A DNA stretch of 64,000 nucleotides from Lentilitoribacter sp. Alg239-R112 (GCF_900537175.1 NZ_LS999833.1:1488001-1552000), one strand, 5' to 3'. Numbered from the stretch's first letter, positions 36,630 through 46,162 are shown. Translations and numbers: made by a program. Notes: a model not told the origin generated them from the letters alone.

Positions 36630-37880
36630 CTATTTTGCGGCGTCAACAGCTGCTGCAAGCTCTTTAGCTGCTGTTGCGCTGTCGTATTCGCCATTAAAGT
36701 GGGCTGTCACAACATCATAGATAGCGTTCTTAATAGACGCTGGATTTGCATGTCCATGTGCCATTGACCCATAAAGTCCGCCAGAGCTGTTAGCTTCAGC
36801 AAAATCTGCCATTCCCTTTTTACCGCAATCGTCAAAATCTGTATTCGGCACATCAGTACGTGCAGGCACAGAACCTTTTACAACATTAAATGCAGATTGG
36901 AATGTTGGATTCATCACAGATGCCGCCATTGCCATTTGAGCATCTGATGCATCACCTTGATCAAACATAACGAATTGATCAGAGTTAAATGTGACTTTGC
37001 CTTGCGTACCCGGGAAACGAATACAAACGAAGTCTTCACCTGGTTTTTGATCAGCTTTAAGGAATTCACCTTTAGCCCAGTCACCCATCATTTGCATGCC
37101 GGCTTTACCCTCGATAACCATTGCAGAAGCTAGGTTCCAGTCACGGCCAGAAAAATTGTCATCCACATAAGAGCGAAGTTTAGTCATACGCTCAAATGCT
37201 TTGACCATATCAGCGCCACCTAGAGCAGCTTCATCAAGATCAATAAATGCAGATTTATACAAATCAGAACTTACGCCCAGAACAACAGCATCGAAAATCG
37301 TTGCATCTTGCCAGGCTTGACCACCATGAGCCAATGGAGTGATTCCATTTGCTTTCATTGCATCAAGGACAGCAACCAATTCATCCCAGTTTTGTGGGGC
37401 CTTGCCACCAGCAGCATCAAGAGCAGATTTGTTAATCCATACCCAGTTTGTTGAATGCACGTTCACAGGTGCAGCAATCCAATTGCCGTCATGCTTTGAA
37501 AATTCCTGCAGAGCAGCAGGCACAACATCGGCCCAACCTTCTTTTTCAGCAACAGCGTTTAGGTTGCCCAACTTACCAGTTGATTCTGCCCAGTCTTTAA
37601 TATCAAAGCCAAGCATTTGCGCAGCTGTAGGTGCGTTGCCACCTGTTACACGGGCACGCAACACTGTCATGGCGTCAGAACCGCCACCACCAGCGACTGG
37701 CATGTCTTTCCAGCCAACTCCCTTAGTCGAAAGGTCATCTTTCAAAACGCCAATCGCGGCAGCTTCACCGCCAGATGTCCACCAATGTAAAACTTCTACA
37801 TCATTCGCCGAAGCAACATTAACCGATGAAACAAGCAGCATTGCAGCCGTCGCATTCAGTGCAAATTTATTAAATGTCAT
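36630..37880 (-). CDS. Glucose/mannose-type ABC binding protein
   Basis: This 416-aa extracytoplasmic binding protein has a Sec signal ('[20 protein letters not shown]'). The mature start '[20 protein letters not shown]' and '[18 protein letters not shown]' are characteristic of glucose/mannose binding proteins of the GtsA/GltB type. '[19 protein letters not shown]' is also shared. The ATG at 37880 is preferred over 37901 because TTGGAGGAAAAT precedes it. A perfect LacI-type palindrome lies 43 bp upstream. The two distant cysteines (about 300 and 356) could form the disulfide seen in this family. Confidence 0.9.
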   Translation of the reverse strand: MTFNKFALNATAAMLLVSSVNVASANDVEVLHWWTSGGEAAAIGVLKDDLSTKGVGWKDMPVAGGGGSDAMTVLRARVTGGNAPTAAQMLGFDIKDWAESTGKLGNLNAVAEKEGWADVVPAALQEFSKHDGNWIAAPVNVHSTNWVWINKSALDAAGGKAPQNWDELVAVLDAMKANGITPLAHGGQAWQDATIFDAVVLGVSSDLYKSAFIDLDEAALGGADMVKAFERMTKLRSYVDDNFSGRDWNLASAMVIEGKAGMQMMGDWAKGEFLKADQKPGEDFVCIRFPGTQGKVTFNSDQFVMFDQGDASDAQMAMAASVMNPTFQSAFNVVKGSVPARTDVPNTDFDDCGKKGMADFAEANSSGGLYGSMAHGHANPASIKNAIYDVVTAHFNGEYDSATAAKELAAAVDAAK

Positions 37881-37922
37881 TATTTTCCTCCAAAACATCA
37901 AGAGACATTAATGTCCCTTTCG

Positions 37923-37940
37923 ATTTATAACGTTATAAAT
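37923..37940. promoter_or_regulatory. LacI-type operator of the glucose/mannose operon
   Basis: ATTTATAACGTTATAAAT is a perfect 18-bp palindrome with the central CG typical of LacI-family operators. It lies 43 bp before the binding-protein ATG, in the gap after the LacI gene that ends at 38097. A close copy sits upstream of the LacI gene at 39237-39254. Confidence 0.82.
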
Positions 37941-38096
37941 AGTATTTATGTCAATACTCTTTGAATATATTTATTTTGTAGAGCATTGTTTATTAGCTTA
38001 CGGCATCTATTTTTTGAATTAAACAGCCGAATGGAAATTAGCTAAATATTTTGTCACTCACATCAGTGACTTGCAGTTAGCGTGGTTTGAAATTTT

Positions 38097-39092
38097 TCAG
38101 TCCCAATCCACGTCTGGTACTTGTATAAATTGCTTCTCATAACCTATATCCAATTGCATTTGATCGAGAAGTATAGAAGCCATTTTTTTTCCAGCCAAAT
38201 GAATATCTTCGTGAATTTTATCTACATCTGGATCTATATGCTGCAAAATTGATGTACTGGTTTTAACAACCGCCTGATAATCACGGCCTTGCTTTCTATC
38301 AAGTGAGCGCATGGCATCAATAAGAGAAAAATAGCAAGACTCACCTGGACAGATAAATCCATCGGCGGCATCTTCACTACCTTGATTTTTTACCACCCAG
38401 TTCCTGATATCTTGCGTTGAATCATCGAGCGTAATATCGTCAGGCACTATAAATCGTGTACCGCTCTCTTTGGCAGCTAACGCTAACCCATATGTCAGGT
38501 GTTGATGAAATGTAAAACGCCTATCTGGCGCGAAGAGACATATTTTTTTCACGCCTTTACTGGCAAGTCTGCGTGCAGCCTCATAACAAAAAACCTGATT
38601 ATCGAAGTCAACAACCGGATGAGGTAAACTAAATTCTGTTCTACCGTGGCATACAAAGGGAAATTTGTGTTCAAGTAAGTAGCGTACTCGATCATCAAAG
38701 GGTTTTGTACGTGAAAAGATAATGCCATCAGCCTGATTATTATGCACAATATGCTCAATTAGACTGTCTTTAGACTTGCCGGAAAAATGAGGCGTAATCG
38801 TAAGATTATACCCAGACCCATCAAGGCCTTGTGTTAAACCTGAAACCAGTGAATTACCAAACCCAAGAATTTCATTATGAGGATCGAGAATAAGGCTAAC
38901 TACTTTAGTTTTACCTGTTTTAAGTCTTTGCGCAGCTCGATCTGGCACATAACCCAATTGTTCCGCAAGCGCCTTAATACGTTTACGTGTTGTGATCGCA
39001 ATTTTAGGGTCATCCTTCAACGCACGAGAAACCGTACCAAGTGACGTCCCAGCCTCCAAAGAAATTGACTTCAAAGTCGCCTTTTTGCTCAT
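38097..39092 (-). CDS. LacI family regulator
   Basis: This 331-aa repressor has the N-terminal helix-turn-helix 'TLKSISLEAGTSLGTVSRAL' and the hinge helix 'DRAAQRLKTGKTKVVSLIL'. A periplasmic-binding-protein-like effector domain follows. Its gene lies directly upstream of the glucose/mannose-type ABC operon on the same strand, and LacI-type palindromes flank it on both sides (37923-37940 and 39237-39254). I infer that it represses the ABC operon and itself, with a hexose or glycoside as inducer. Confidence 0.92.
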   Translation of the reverse strand: MSKKATLKSISLEAGTSLGTVSRALKDDPKIAITTRKRIKALAEQLGYVPDRAAQRLKTGKTKVVSLILDPHNEILGFGNSLVSGLTQGLDGSGYNLTITPHFSGKSKDSLIEHIVHNNQADGIIFSRTKPFDDRVRYLLEHKFPFVCHGRTEFSLPHPVVDFDNQVFCYEAARRLASKGVKKICLFAPDRRFTFHQHLTYGLALAAKESGTRFIVPDDITLDDSTQDIRNWVVKNQGSEDAADGFICPGESCYFSLIDAMRSLDRKQGRDYQAVVKTSTSILQHIDPDVDKIHEDIHLAGKKMASILLDQMQLDIGYEKQFIQVPDVDWD

Positions 39093-39440
39093 ATAACCTG
39101 ACCTCTTTCAAATTCAACATCTGGCAGAACTTGGTTAAATTGACGGTATCCTTATAAGTATCTCCATAAGAAATATGCCAATGGAAAACTACCCGCATTG
39201 AATAATCAGATATTACTCTACATGAATGCTACTCTTAATTACAACGTTATAAATAACATAATTCTTCATTTTGGCTAGATTAAGTCGGAACATTCACTAC
39301 ATCGCCATCAACAAGGACATTGCACTACAACGAATATTCCGCACCATTAATAGAAATACCCCTCACCCGAACTTCGGTATCCTCCGCCCTCCCACAGATT
39401 CAATTTGCGAATGAAACATGATATGGTTATTTGCACAAAA
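39093..39440. other. 348-bp intergenic region upstream of lacI
   Basis: The stretch lies between the GatZ-like stop and the LacI start. It contains the imperfect LacI operator at 39237-39254 and AT-rich sequence likely to hold the lacI promoter. A partial match to the region-4 operator (TAATCAGATAT, 39203-39213) is also present, though weak. No ORF in it has a ribosome-binding site or recognisable product. Confidence 0.45.
39237..39254. promoter_or_regulatory. Imperfect LacI operator upstream of the LacI gene
   Basis: The right half-site GTTATAAAT is identical to that of the perfect palindrome at 37923-37940, and the left half is AATTACAAC. The site is about 145 bp upstream of the lacI start, consistent with autoregulation. 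Confidence 0.6.
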
Positions 39441-40694
39441 TCAGCTAATTAATCCGCAGGCTTTATAATAGCGAGATAATGTTGTGCAGATACGCTGATC
39501 AATGATCGACCGAGGACTTAGAACAGGCTCTGGGGAAGGAAAGTCAGACCCAAGTTGGGTTGCCAAAGCAGATCGAATACCAACTGTATCCAAGTTGTGC
39601 ATCAATTTTGCAAGCGCAGACTTCACCTCATCCTGATCCCAGTAATACCGAACACGATCACTTAGGCTATATAGTTTAAGATATGCGATTTCAGCATCAT
39701 CACCCTGATAATAATTCTTCCAATCAGCGGGGGATTTATCCATCACGGATAGTACAACATCTATCACGTCGGCTTTGTCCTTAATACCCAACTGCCTTTC
39801 GAGTTGATCCAATGCCATTATGCTTTCACGAAAGCGAAAGGTGATTTCAGGACCTACTTTTAAGATAACGGAATGATCCGCAACAAGAGCGGATAGATCT
39901 TCTGTAGATTGATAATCAGTTGAATGAGCCTCAAACGCGATACCATCATACTCACCTATTGCCTGAGTAAGATTTACAGCTTTATCGCGATCATAATGAA
40001 AAATGCCATCATGGGAGAAATCGACACCCGGCTGAACAACAACTGCGATCGACTTTTCAATACCCTGCGGCACACCACCCTTCTCAAATGCATCGATATG
40101 GGTGTTGATTGTGGCAGCTAAATTATCGACCGTTGTGACCTGTATATCGGACATATCATCCGTTTCTCCACCAGGAATCGGCACTTCTGTTCCAATAACA
40201 TAACACAATTTACTTGCATCTGGTGCATGCGCTTCCGCGACTTGGCAAAGTTCAGCTGAACGTTGTGCAACAAGCTCAAAAGATGGTGTACTCTCATTTG
40301 CGCAAGCCATACTGGCATCAAGGTGAATTTTGGTAAAACCAGCTTCAACAAAATCTTTGACCAGAACCTTAGCATTTTCCATGGCGTTACTTGCATCAAG
40401 ATGCTTCCACGGATTAGGTCCTAAATGGTCTCCACCAAGAATCAGATCATCCTGAGGGAGACCGGCGGTCTCTGCCTTTGATCGAATTTTCTTGGCATAG
40501 TCGGCAGGCCTCAAACCAGTATAACCTCCGAATTGATTAACCTGGTTACAAGTTGCTTCAATTAACGCAGGAATTTTATGTTCTGCAGCAAAGGCCACAG
40601 TTGCACCAAGTACGCTTTCATTTGCGGTGCAGATACTGGGTAGCGCTTTGCACTCACCAACCCGATTTGATCGTACTAATTCTTTTAGGTCCAC
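39441..40694 (-). CDS. GatZ/KbaZ family protein (tagatose-6-P epimerase?)
   Basis: This 417-aa TIM-barrel protein is in the family annotated as the non-catalytic subunit of tagatose-1,6-bisphosphate aldolase. Marks include 'SICTANESVLGATVAFA', 'EATCNQVNQFGGYTGLRP', 'GGDHLGPNPW', 'IHLDASMACANE', 'IGTEVPIPGGE' and 'DGIAFEAHSTDYQ'. No catalytic GatY/KbaY gene is nearby. In Agrobacterium a family member was shown to be D-tagatose-6-phosphate 4-epimerase. The adjacent PfkB kinase, 3 bp upstream, makes the same reaction likely here. Confidence 0.85.
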   Translation of the reverse strand: MDLKELVRSNRVGECKALPSICTANESVLGATVAFAAEHKIPALIEATCNQVNQFGGYTGLRPADYAKKIRSKAETAGLPQDDLILGGDHLGPNPWKHLDASNAMENAKVLVKDFVEAGFTKIHLDASMACANESTPSFELVAQRSAELCQVAEAHAPDASKLCYVIGTEVPIPGGETDDMSDIQVTTVDNLAATINTHIDAFEKGGVPQGIEKSIAVVVQPGVDFSHDGIFHYDRDKAVNLTQAIGEYDGIAFEAHSTDYQSTEDLSALVADHSVILKVGPEITFRFRESIMALDQLERQLGIKDKADVIDVVLSVMDKSPADWKNYYQGDDAEIAYLKLYSLSDRVRYYWDQDEVKSALAKLMHNLDTVGIRSALATQLGSDFPSPEPVLSPRSIIDQRICTTLSRYYKACGLIS

Positions 40695-40697
40695 GGA

Positions 40698-41618
40698 TTA
40701 CGCTCTTTCTGAAATTTTATGTTTGTTGATTTCTTCCAAAGTTGGGTTCCATTCCATCGGGCCGCGCTCTAAAACATGCAACCCACCAGCTATTGTTGCT
40801 GCGTTTAGAGCGTCTTCAAAGGAAGCTCTCTGATCAATTAAACCTATAAACGTTCCACAAAAGCAATCTCCTGCTCCGGTCGGATCAACCTCCTCGACAG
40901 CAATAGGATTTGATTTAACGATATTGCCATCACATGAACCAATTGCGCCATCGGCTCCTTGTTTAACAACAACGGCTTTCTTGCCCATGGCTAGCATTTT
41001 TAAAATGATATCTTCGGGAGAACTATCGGGGAAAAGAAAATCAATATCCGCATCGCTTGGAAGCAAATATGTTGCAACATCCATAATCTTATCTAAGCAA
41101 CACCTAGTCTCGGGGTCAGACATGAGTTCCTGGCGTATATTTGGGTCAAAACTGATCTCGCCTACCGACGCGACCTCCTCAACAATATTCATGATGCCCG
41201 ATCGTAAAGCCGTATTACCTAACGACGAACCTGATATATGAAAAATTGTTTCAGGCAAAATGACGGGAGAAACCAGTTCTCGATCTGCTGCAGTGTTATT
41301 CAGGTGGAACACAAAACAACGTGACCCATTTGTAAAATACGATACAAAAGCCGTTCCGGTTGTATGATCTGAACGTGTTGTGACACTATCGACATTCACA
41401 CCATCAGCGACAAGACGGTCAATTAACACCGAACCGAAAGGATCATTACCCACACTGCCAATCATTCCGCATTTTGCTCCAACCCTTGCCGCCTGACTTG
41501 CAAAAATAGCTGGTGCACCACTCGGAAATGGCCCCGAAAACTGGGTTGTTTTTGCAAGACCACAGTCCAATTCATGAGACACAAACTCAACAAGTAATTC
41601 ACCGGCTGTGATTATCAT
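40698..41618 (-). CDS. PfkB family sugar kinase
   Basis: This 306-aa ribokinase-fold kinase has the C-terminal signature 'VDPTGAGDCFCGTFIG', with the catalytic Asp in GAGD. The N-terminal glycine region 'GPFPSGAPAIFASQAARVGAKCG' is also typical. It is translated just before the GatZ-like gene and diverges from the LacI-type regulator at 41762. A ketohexose kinase, such as a D-tagatose kinase, would fit the epimerase and the polyol operon. Fructokinase or 2-keto-3-deoxygluconate kinase are alternatives. Confidence 0.85.
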   Translation of the reverse strand: MIITAGELLVEFVSHELDCGLAKTTQFSGPFPSGAPAIFASQAARVGAKCGMIGSVGNDPFGSVLIDRLVADGVNVDSVTTRSDHTTGTAFVSYFTNGSRCFVFHLNNTAADRELVSPVILPETIFHISGSSLGNTALRSGIMNIVEEVASVGEISFDPNIRQELMSDPETRCCLDKIMDVATYLLPSDADIDFLFPDSSPEDIILKMLAMGKKAVVVKQGADGAIGSCDGNIVKSNPIAVEEVDPTGAGDCFCGTFIGLIDQRASFEDALNAATIAGGLHVLERGPMEWNPTLEEINKHKISERA

Positions 41619-41761
41619 TTAGATCTCGCTTCAACAAAAAACCATATAAATCAAGAGGGATTTATACGCGCGTCTATTTTTATTTGTCAATAGTTGTTAA
41701 AATTTATTACGCGAGCAGAGAAATAGTGATACAGTCCCCACCGAATATGAGGAGAGTTCTT

Positions 41762-42814
41762 ATGGGCGGCAACAAAAAACGCATAAACACGATGGAGCAA
41801 CTGTCCGCTGAGATCGGCGTATCGCGCGCAACGCTTTCAAAATATTTTCAAGACCCCTCCCTTGTTAGAAAGTCTACATCCAAAAAGATAGCCGATCTTC
41901 TAGATACAGTGGACTATATTCCCAACTTTTTCGCTCGAAATATGAACAGGAAGCAAACGGGTCTGTTTGGTGTCGTCCTACCACATCTAAACGACTTGTT
42001 CTACATGACTTTGCTTCGAGAAATAGAGCGCAGAGCTGAGGAATTGGACTTTTCTGTTTTAATCCAAAACTCTCATGGAGATCCCGAAAAAGAAGTCCGC
42101 GCCATCAAAAACCTGCGCTCAATGAATGCTGAAGGCGTGATAGTGGCGCCGATTGGAGCCGAAGAAAACACCCCCTCCTTCAAGCGCATTTCATCAGACT
42201 TGCCGCTTGTATTTGTAGACGCCAAATGCCCTGGCCTTGAAAAAGATTTTTCTTTTGTTGGCACCGACAACTCTCAAAGCATGAAGCTTATGGTTGATTA
42301 CCTGAGACGCTCTGGCACACCCCCAAAATACTTAACAATGCCACCAGTGAACAGTAATTCACGAGAACGAGAACAGGCATACCGCTCACGCATGAATGAA
42401 GTTGGCCTTACACCAGAGGTTATCCGAACCTCATCAGAAGAACCTGTTTGGGACTTTGAGTCTCACGGATATGAAATTGTTCGAGATTTACTTGATCGCG
42501 GACTAAGTAAAGATGCTACCATTCTGTGTGCAAATGATCGTTTGGCTATGGGCGCGTTAAGGGCTGCGAATGAAGCCGGACTCTTTAATGAAATCAACGA
42601 AGGCGCACTTGGATTTCGCGTCGCAGGACACGACGACCATCCCCTTAGTCAATATATGTGGCCATCAATGACCACGGTGTCACAGGACGTACATCGCATT
42701 GGCCGTGCTGCAGTTGATTGTGTATCAAGGCAGGCTCGGGCTGCAACGGAAACAGATAAATTGCCAGTAGATCGACTGTTTCCTGCACAATTATGCATTC
42801 GGAATTCAGCCTAA
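41762..42814 (+). CDS. LacI family regulator of the polyol operon
   Basis: This 350-aa regulator has a helix-turn-helix 'TMEQLSAEIGVSRATLSKYF', unusual in having LSKYF where most LacI proteins have VSRVL or similar, followed by 'IPNFFARNMNRKQTGLFGVV'. The C-terminal domain ends with a sugar-binding fold ('CANDRLAMGALRAANEAG'). The start is ATG 41762, with GAGGAG seven bases before it. Upstream in-frame starts lack such a site. The gene lies just before the smoE promoter, which has an elaborate dyad, and diverges from the kinase gene. Confidence 0.9.
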   Translation: MGGNKKRINTMEQLSAEIGVSRATLSKYFQDPSLVRKSTSKKIADLLDTVDYIPNFFARNMNRKQTGLFGVVLPHLNDLFYMTLLREIERRAEELDFSVLIQNSHGDPEKEVRAIKNLRSMNAEGVIVAPIGAEENTPSFKRISSDLPLVFVDAKCPGLEKDFSFVGTDNSQSMKLMVDYLRRSGTPPKYLTMPPVNSNSREREQAYRSRMNEVGLTPEVIRTSSEEPVWDFESHGYEIVRDLLDRGLSKDATILCANDRLAMGALRAANEAGLFNEINEGALGFRVAGHDDHPLSQYMWPSMTTVSQDVHRIGRAAVDCVSRQARAATETDKLPVDRLFPAQLCIRNSA

Positions 42815-42830
42815 CATTCCATTTTCTTAC

Positions 42831-42898
42831 ATTCTTATACATACTTATATCACCATAAATACTGGGTTTCAGCTCATGCTTGCGTCAATTCTTATACA
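42831..42898 (+). repeat. 11-bp direct repeat before smoE
   Basis: ATTCTTATACA occurs exactly at 42831-42841 and 42888-42898, 57 bp apart. The second copy overlaps the inner palindrome of the smoE dyad. The repeats are likely half-sites of a regulator. Confidence 0.6.
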
Positions 42899-42926
42899 CA
42901 TGTATAAATTATAGTTGACGCGAGCA
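42877..42926. promoter_or_regulatory. Nested dyad in the smoE promoter
   Basis: TGCTTGCGTCAA (42877-42888) pairs with TTGACGCGAGCA (42915-42926) except for one G-T position. Between them, TTATACACATGTATAA (42892-42907) is a near-perfect palindrome. The block is 52 bp upstream of the smoE ATG and next to the LacI gene. This arrangement fits two regulator sites or one site with flanking structure. Confidence 0.68.
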
Positions 42927-42978
42927 TTTACTATGAGGTACTCTTGGTGGTGTAAGAAACCACTAGGGAGGAAGTTTC

Positions 42979-44298
42979 ATGAAATTGAAGCACTTACTTA
43001 TATCAGCAACTGCGCTTATGTCCGTAACAGTGACAGCTGCAATTGCTGAAGAAATAACAATCGCCACAGTTAATAACGCTGACATGATTGTCATGCAGAA
43101 GCTTGCCCCTGAGTGGGAAAAAGCGACTGGCAATTCCATCAACTGGGTTGTTTTGGAAGAGAATGTTCTTCGTCAACGCACGACCCAAGACATTGCAACA
43201 AACGGCGGCTCTTTTGACATCATGTTTATCGGTGCCTACGAAACACCTATTTGGGGTGCCAATGGTTGGTTAACGTCATTGAACGATTTTGGCGACGATG
43301 CCGATTATGATCTTGACGATATTTTCCAATTGGTGCGTAATGGCCTGTCTGCGGATGGCAATCTTTATGCCGTTCCGCTCTATTCAGAAACCTCATTTAC
43401 ATTCTATCGTACTGACCTGTTCGAAAAAGCTGGCGTTACGGTGCCTTCTGAACAGATCACATATACCGAGTTTGCTGAAATGGCTGCCAAGCTTCACGAT
43501 CCGGATAACGGCGTCTATGGCACATGTCAGCGCGGGAAAGCCGGATGGGGTGAAAACATGGCATTCGTTGGCACAATGGCCAACGCATTTGGTGCACGAT
43601 GGTTTGATGAGCAATGGAACCCGCAACTGGACTCCGAAGAGTGGAACAATGCTATCACCTACTATGTTGACTTGATGACAAAATATGGTCCTCCTGGTGC
43701 AACAGCAAATGGTCACAACGAAAACCGTGCTTTATTTAAAGACGGCAAATGCGCGACCTGGGTTGATGCAACATCTGCTGCCAATGACATTCGCAATCCA
43801 GCAACATCTGGCGTTGCGGATAAAACGGATTTCTTTCAGGCGCCGAAGCAGGTTACTGATAAAGGAACAGGTTGGTTCTGGTCATGGGCTCTTGCTATTC
43901 CTAAAAGTTCACAAAAAACAGACACTGCGAAGGACTTCTTGAAGTGGGCGACGTCTAAAGAATACTTCCAGAAAGTTGGTGAGACTGAAGGCTGGGTTGC
44001 GGTACCAAGTGGTACTCGTGCTTCAATTCACAGTGATGCGCGACTACTAGAAGCTGCCCCGTTTGCAGAAACTGTGAAGAATGCCATCTTCTCAGTAGAC
44101 CCAGCAGATCCAACACGTGATCCAGTTCCATATACGGGTGTGCAGTTCGTCGCAATTCCTGAATTTCAAGGCATTGGCAACTATGTCGGTCAGCAAGTTG
44201 CTGCGGCTCTCGCTGGTCAACAAACGGTTGAAACTGCGCTTGCAAACAGTCAACAGTTTGCTGTGCGCGAAATGACAAAAGCGGGTTACATTAAGTAA
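42979..44298 (+). CDS. smoE: Polyol ABC transporter binding protein
   Basis: This 439-aa periplasmic binding protein belongs to the sorbitol/mannitol importer group. A Sec signal peptide ('LLISATALMSVTVTAAIAEE') precedes 'ITIATVNNADMIVMQKLAPEW', typical of SmoE. The downstream order (permease, permease, ATPase, sorbitol dehydrogenase, mannitol dehydrogenase) matches the Rhodobacter smo/mtl operon, supporting the symbol. AGGGAGGAAG is a strong ribosome-binding site. A hairpin follows the stop. Confidence 0.9.
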   Translation: MKLKHLLISATALMSVTVTAAIAEEITIATVNNADMIVMQKLAPEWEKATGNSINWVVLEENVLRQRTTQDIATNGGSFDIMFIGAYETPIWGANGWLTSLNDFGDDADYDLDDIFQLVRNGLSADGNLYAVPLYSETSFTFYRTDLFEKAGVTVPSEQITYTEFAEMAAKLHDPDNGVYGTCQRGKAGWGENMAFVGTMANAFGARWFDEQWNPQLDSEEWNNAITYYVDLMTKYGPPGATANGHNENRALFKDGKCATWVDATSAANDIRNPATSGVADKTDFFQAPKQVTDKGTGWFWSWALAIPKSSQKTDTAKDFLKWATSKEYFQKVGETEGWVAVPSGTRASIHSDARLLEAAPFAETVKNAIFSVDPADPTRDPVPYTGVQFVAIPEFQGIGNYVGQQVAAALAGQQTVETALANSQQFAVREMTKAGYIK

Positions 44299-44310
44299 CC
44301 AATCCTCCCA

Positions 44311-44345
44311 TGAATGGGCCGGCTTCCCTTAGACTGGCCCATTCA
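44311..44345 (+). terminator. Hairpin between smoE and smoF
   Basis: TGAATGGGCC (44311-44320) pairs exactly with GGCCCATTCA (44336-44345) through a 15-nt loop, 12 bp after the smoE stop. There is no T-run, so it probably protects the smoE 3' end or limits read-through. Confidence 0.7.
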
Positions 44346-44435
44346 GCTATAATATTTACATTTAGGTTTTTTTGAAACAAATTCGATCGAAATTTATTTC
44401 AAAAACGCTTATTTAATTCGTAGGGAGGAGTAAGT

Positions 44436-45308
44436 TTGGCTACCAAAGCATCTAAGTCTGCCGCACGTTTAATGATCTCGCCTGCTGTACTATTGCTTCT
44501 GGGGTGGATGCTTGTGCCTTTGTGCATGACACTTTATTTTTCATTCTTGCGTTATAACTTACTACAACCCGGAGCGACGCCATTCGCAGGGTGGGAAAAT
44601 TACTATTGGTTTGTAACCGACCCGAGCTTTAAAGCAGCGATCATTAATACATTTTTACTTGTGGGTGGTGTGCTATTTATCACCACCGTTGGTGGACTTG
44701 GGATAGCGCTGTTACTAGATCGCCCAATGTTTGGCGAAGGTATTATTCGCATCATGGTGATTGCACCATTTTTTGTCATGCCAACCGTTTCCGCGCTTAT
44801 TTGGAAAAATATGTTCATGAACCCGGTCAATGGAATATTTGGGCGCATTGCTACCGGGTTGGGGTTCGATCCTGTCGACTTTTTTGGCCAAATTCCCTTA
44901 ATCTCTATAACCGTTATGGTGTCTTGGATGTGGTTGCCCTTTGCCGCCTTAATCCTTCTAACCGCACTCCAATCGCTTGATCAGGAGCAGTTGGAGGCTG
45001 CTGAAATGGATGGCGCTAATCGCTGGAACAGGTTTTGGTTTATAATGCTGCCACATCTCGCACGCGCAATAACTGTTGTAATTCTAATCCAGACAATCTT
45101 TCTATTATCGATCTTTGCCGAAATACTTGTGACGACCAATGGTGGACCCGGGACGGCCACGACAAACCTGACCTATTTAATTTACGTCTCGTCACTCCTG
45201 CAATTCGATGTCGGTATGGGCAGTGCTGGCGGTGTTATCGCCATTATCTTAGCCAATATCGTTGCGATCTTCCTTATGCGGATGATCGGCAAGAATCTTG
45301 ACGCGTAG
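44436..45308 (+). CDS. smoF: Polyol ABC permease SmoF
   Basis: This 290-aa MalF-type permease has six hydrophobic helices. The EAA loop is 'EQLEAAEMDGANRWNRFWFI'. 'TTNGGPGTATTNLTYLIY' is typical for the polyol group. Translation should start at TTG 44436: GGGAGGAG lies five bases before it and the next in-frame ATG is well inside the first helix. It pairs with SmoG and SmoK for sorbitol, mannitol or a related hexitol. Confidence 0.9.
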   Translation: MATKASKSAARLMISPAVLLLLGWMLVPLCMTLYFSFLRYNLLQPGATPFAGWENYYWFVTDPSFKAAIINTFLLVGGVLFITTVGGLGIALLLDRPMFGEGIIRIMVIAPFFVMPTVSALIWKNMFMNPVNGIFGRIATGLGFDPVDFFGQIPLISITVMVSWMWLPFAALILLTALQSLDQEQLEAAEMDGANRWNRFWFIMLPHLARAITVVILIQTIFLLSIFAEILVTTNGGPGTATTNLTYLIYVSSLLQFDVGMGSAGGVIAIILANIVAIFLMRMIGKNLDA

Positions 45309-45318
45309 GAGAAGCGAT

Positions 45319-46152
45319 ATGGCACGCGCAGTTTCAACAAAAACACGGATATTAAACACAGCGATTGCTGGAACCTTGGGTTTCTTTCTATTTTTTCCAA
45401 TTTTATGGATCCTCGTTCTTTCTTTCAAAACTGAAGAAGATGCAATTAGAGCTCCACTGGAAGTGCTATTTAGTTCCGGCTGGACAATTGATAGTTTTAG
45501 CGCAGTTCAAGCGCGATCCGACTATTTCAAACATTTCTCCAACTCAGTCATTATATCCGTTGGGTCTACATTCCTTGGACTTTTAATTGCAGTGCCAGCG
45601 GCATGGTCCATGGCGTTTGTTCCAGCCAAACATACTAAAAACGTTTTGATGTGGATGCTATCAACTAAAATGTTGCCACCAGTTGGTGTTCTTGTCCCGA
45701 TTTATCTGATTTTCCGAGATTTTGGGCTGTTAGATACCCGTATCGGTCTAACAATCGTACTTATGCTGATAAATCTGCCGATCATCATTTGGATGCTCTA
45801 TACCTATTTTAAAGAAATTCCAGGAGAAATACTGGAAGCTGCACGTATGGATGGCGCATCTTTGCGTAATGAAATTATGTACGTGCTTGCGCCAATGGCT
45901 ATACCTGGCATGGCATCAACCGTATTGTTGAACATCATTCTTGCCTGGAATGAGGCATTCTGGACCATCAATCTAACGGCAGCTGACGCTGCCCCACTCA
46001 CCGCGTTTATTGCAAGTTACTCCAGCCCTGAAGGGCTTTTTTACGCGAAATTGAGTGCTGCATCTATCATGGCCATTGCACCCATCTTGATCATGGGCTG
46101 GTTCAGTCAAAAACAACTTGTCCGAGGATTGACCTTCGGCGCCGTGAAATGA
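45319..46152 (+). CDS. smoG: Polyol ABC permease SmoG
   Basis: This 277-aa MalG-type permease has the EAA loop '[20 protein letters not shown]' and ends '[11 protein letters not shown]', as is usual for SmoG. I chose ATG 45319 because AGGAG is correctly spaced before it. A TTG at 45298 would overlap the smoF end without a good site. It is 10 bp after the smoF stop. It completes the transmembrane part of the polyol importer. Confidence 0.9.
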   Translation: MARAVSTKTRILNTAIAGTLGFFLFFPILWILVLSFKTEEDAIRAPLEVLFSSGWTIDSFSAVQARSDYFKHFSNSVIISVGSTFLGLLIAVPAAWSMAFVPAKHTKNVLMWMLSTKMLPPVGVLVPIYLIFRDFGLLDTRIGLTIVLMLINLPIIIWMLYTYFKEIPGEILEAARMDGASLRNEIMYVLAPMAIPGMASTVLLNIILAWNEAFWTINLTAADAAPLTAFIASYSSPEGLFYAKLSAASIMAIAPILIMGWFSQKQLVRGLTFGAVK

Positions 46153-46162
46153 GGAAACAATA

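Noticed and set aside
39203..39213. TAATCAGATAT before lacI as a further member of the ATATCAGATAT regulon.
   Set aside because: It has two mismatches, is not a palindrome and sits next to a good LacI site. It is likely chance in AT-rich DNA.
39441..40694. Calling this the tagatose-bisphosphate aldolase subunit GatZ outright.
   Set aside because: The catalytic partner GatY/KbaY is absent nearby, and a characterised relative is an epimerase. The family name is kept without a symbol.
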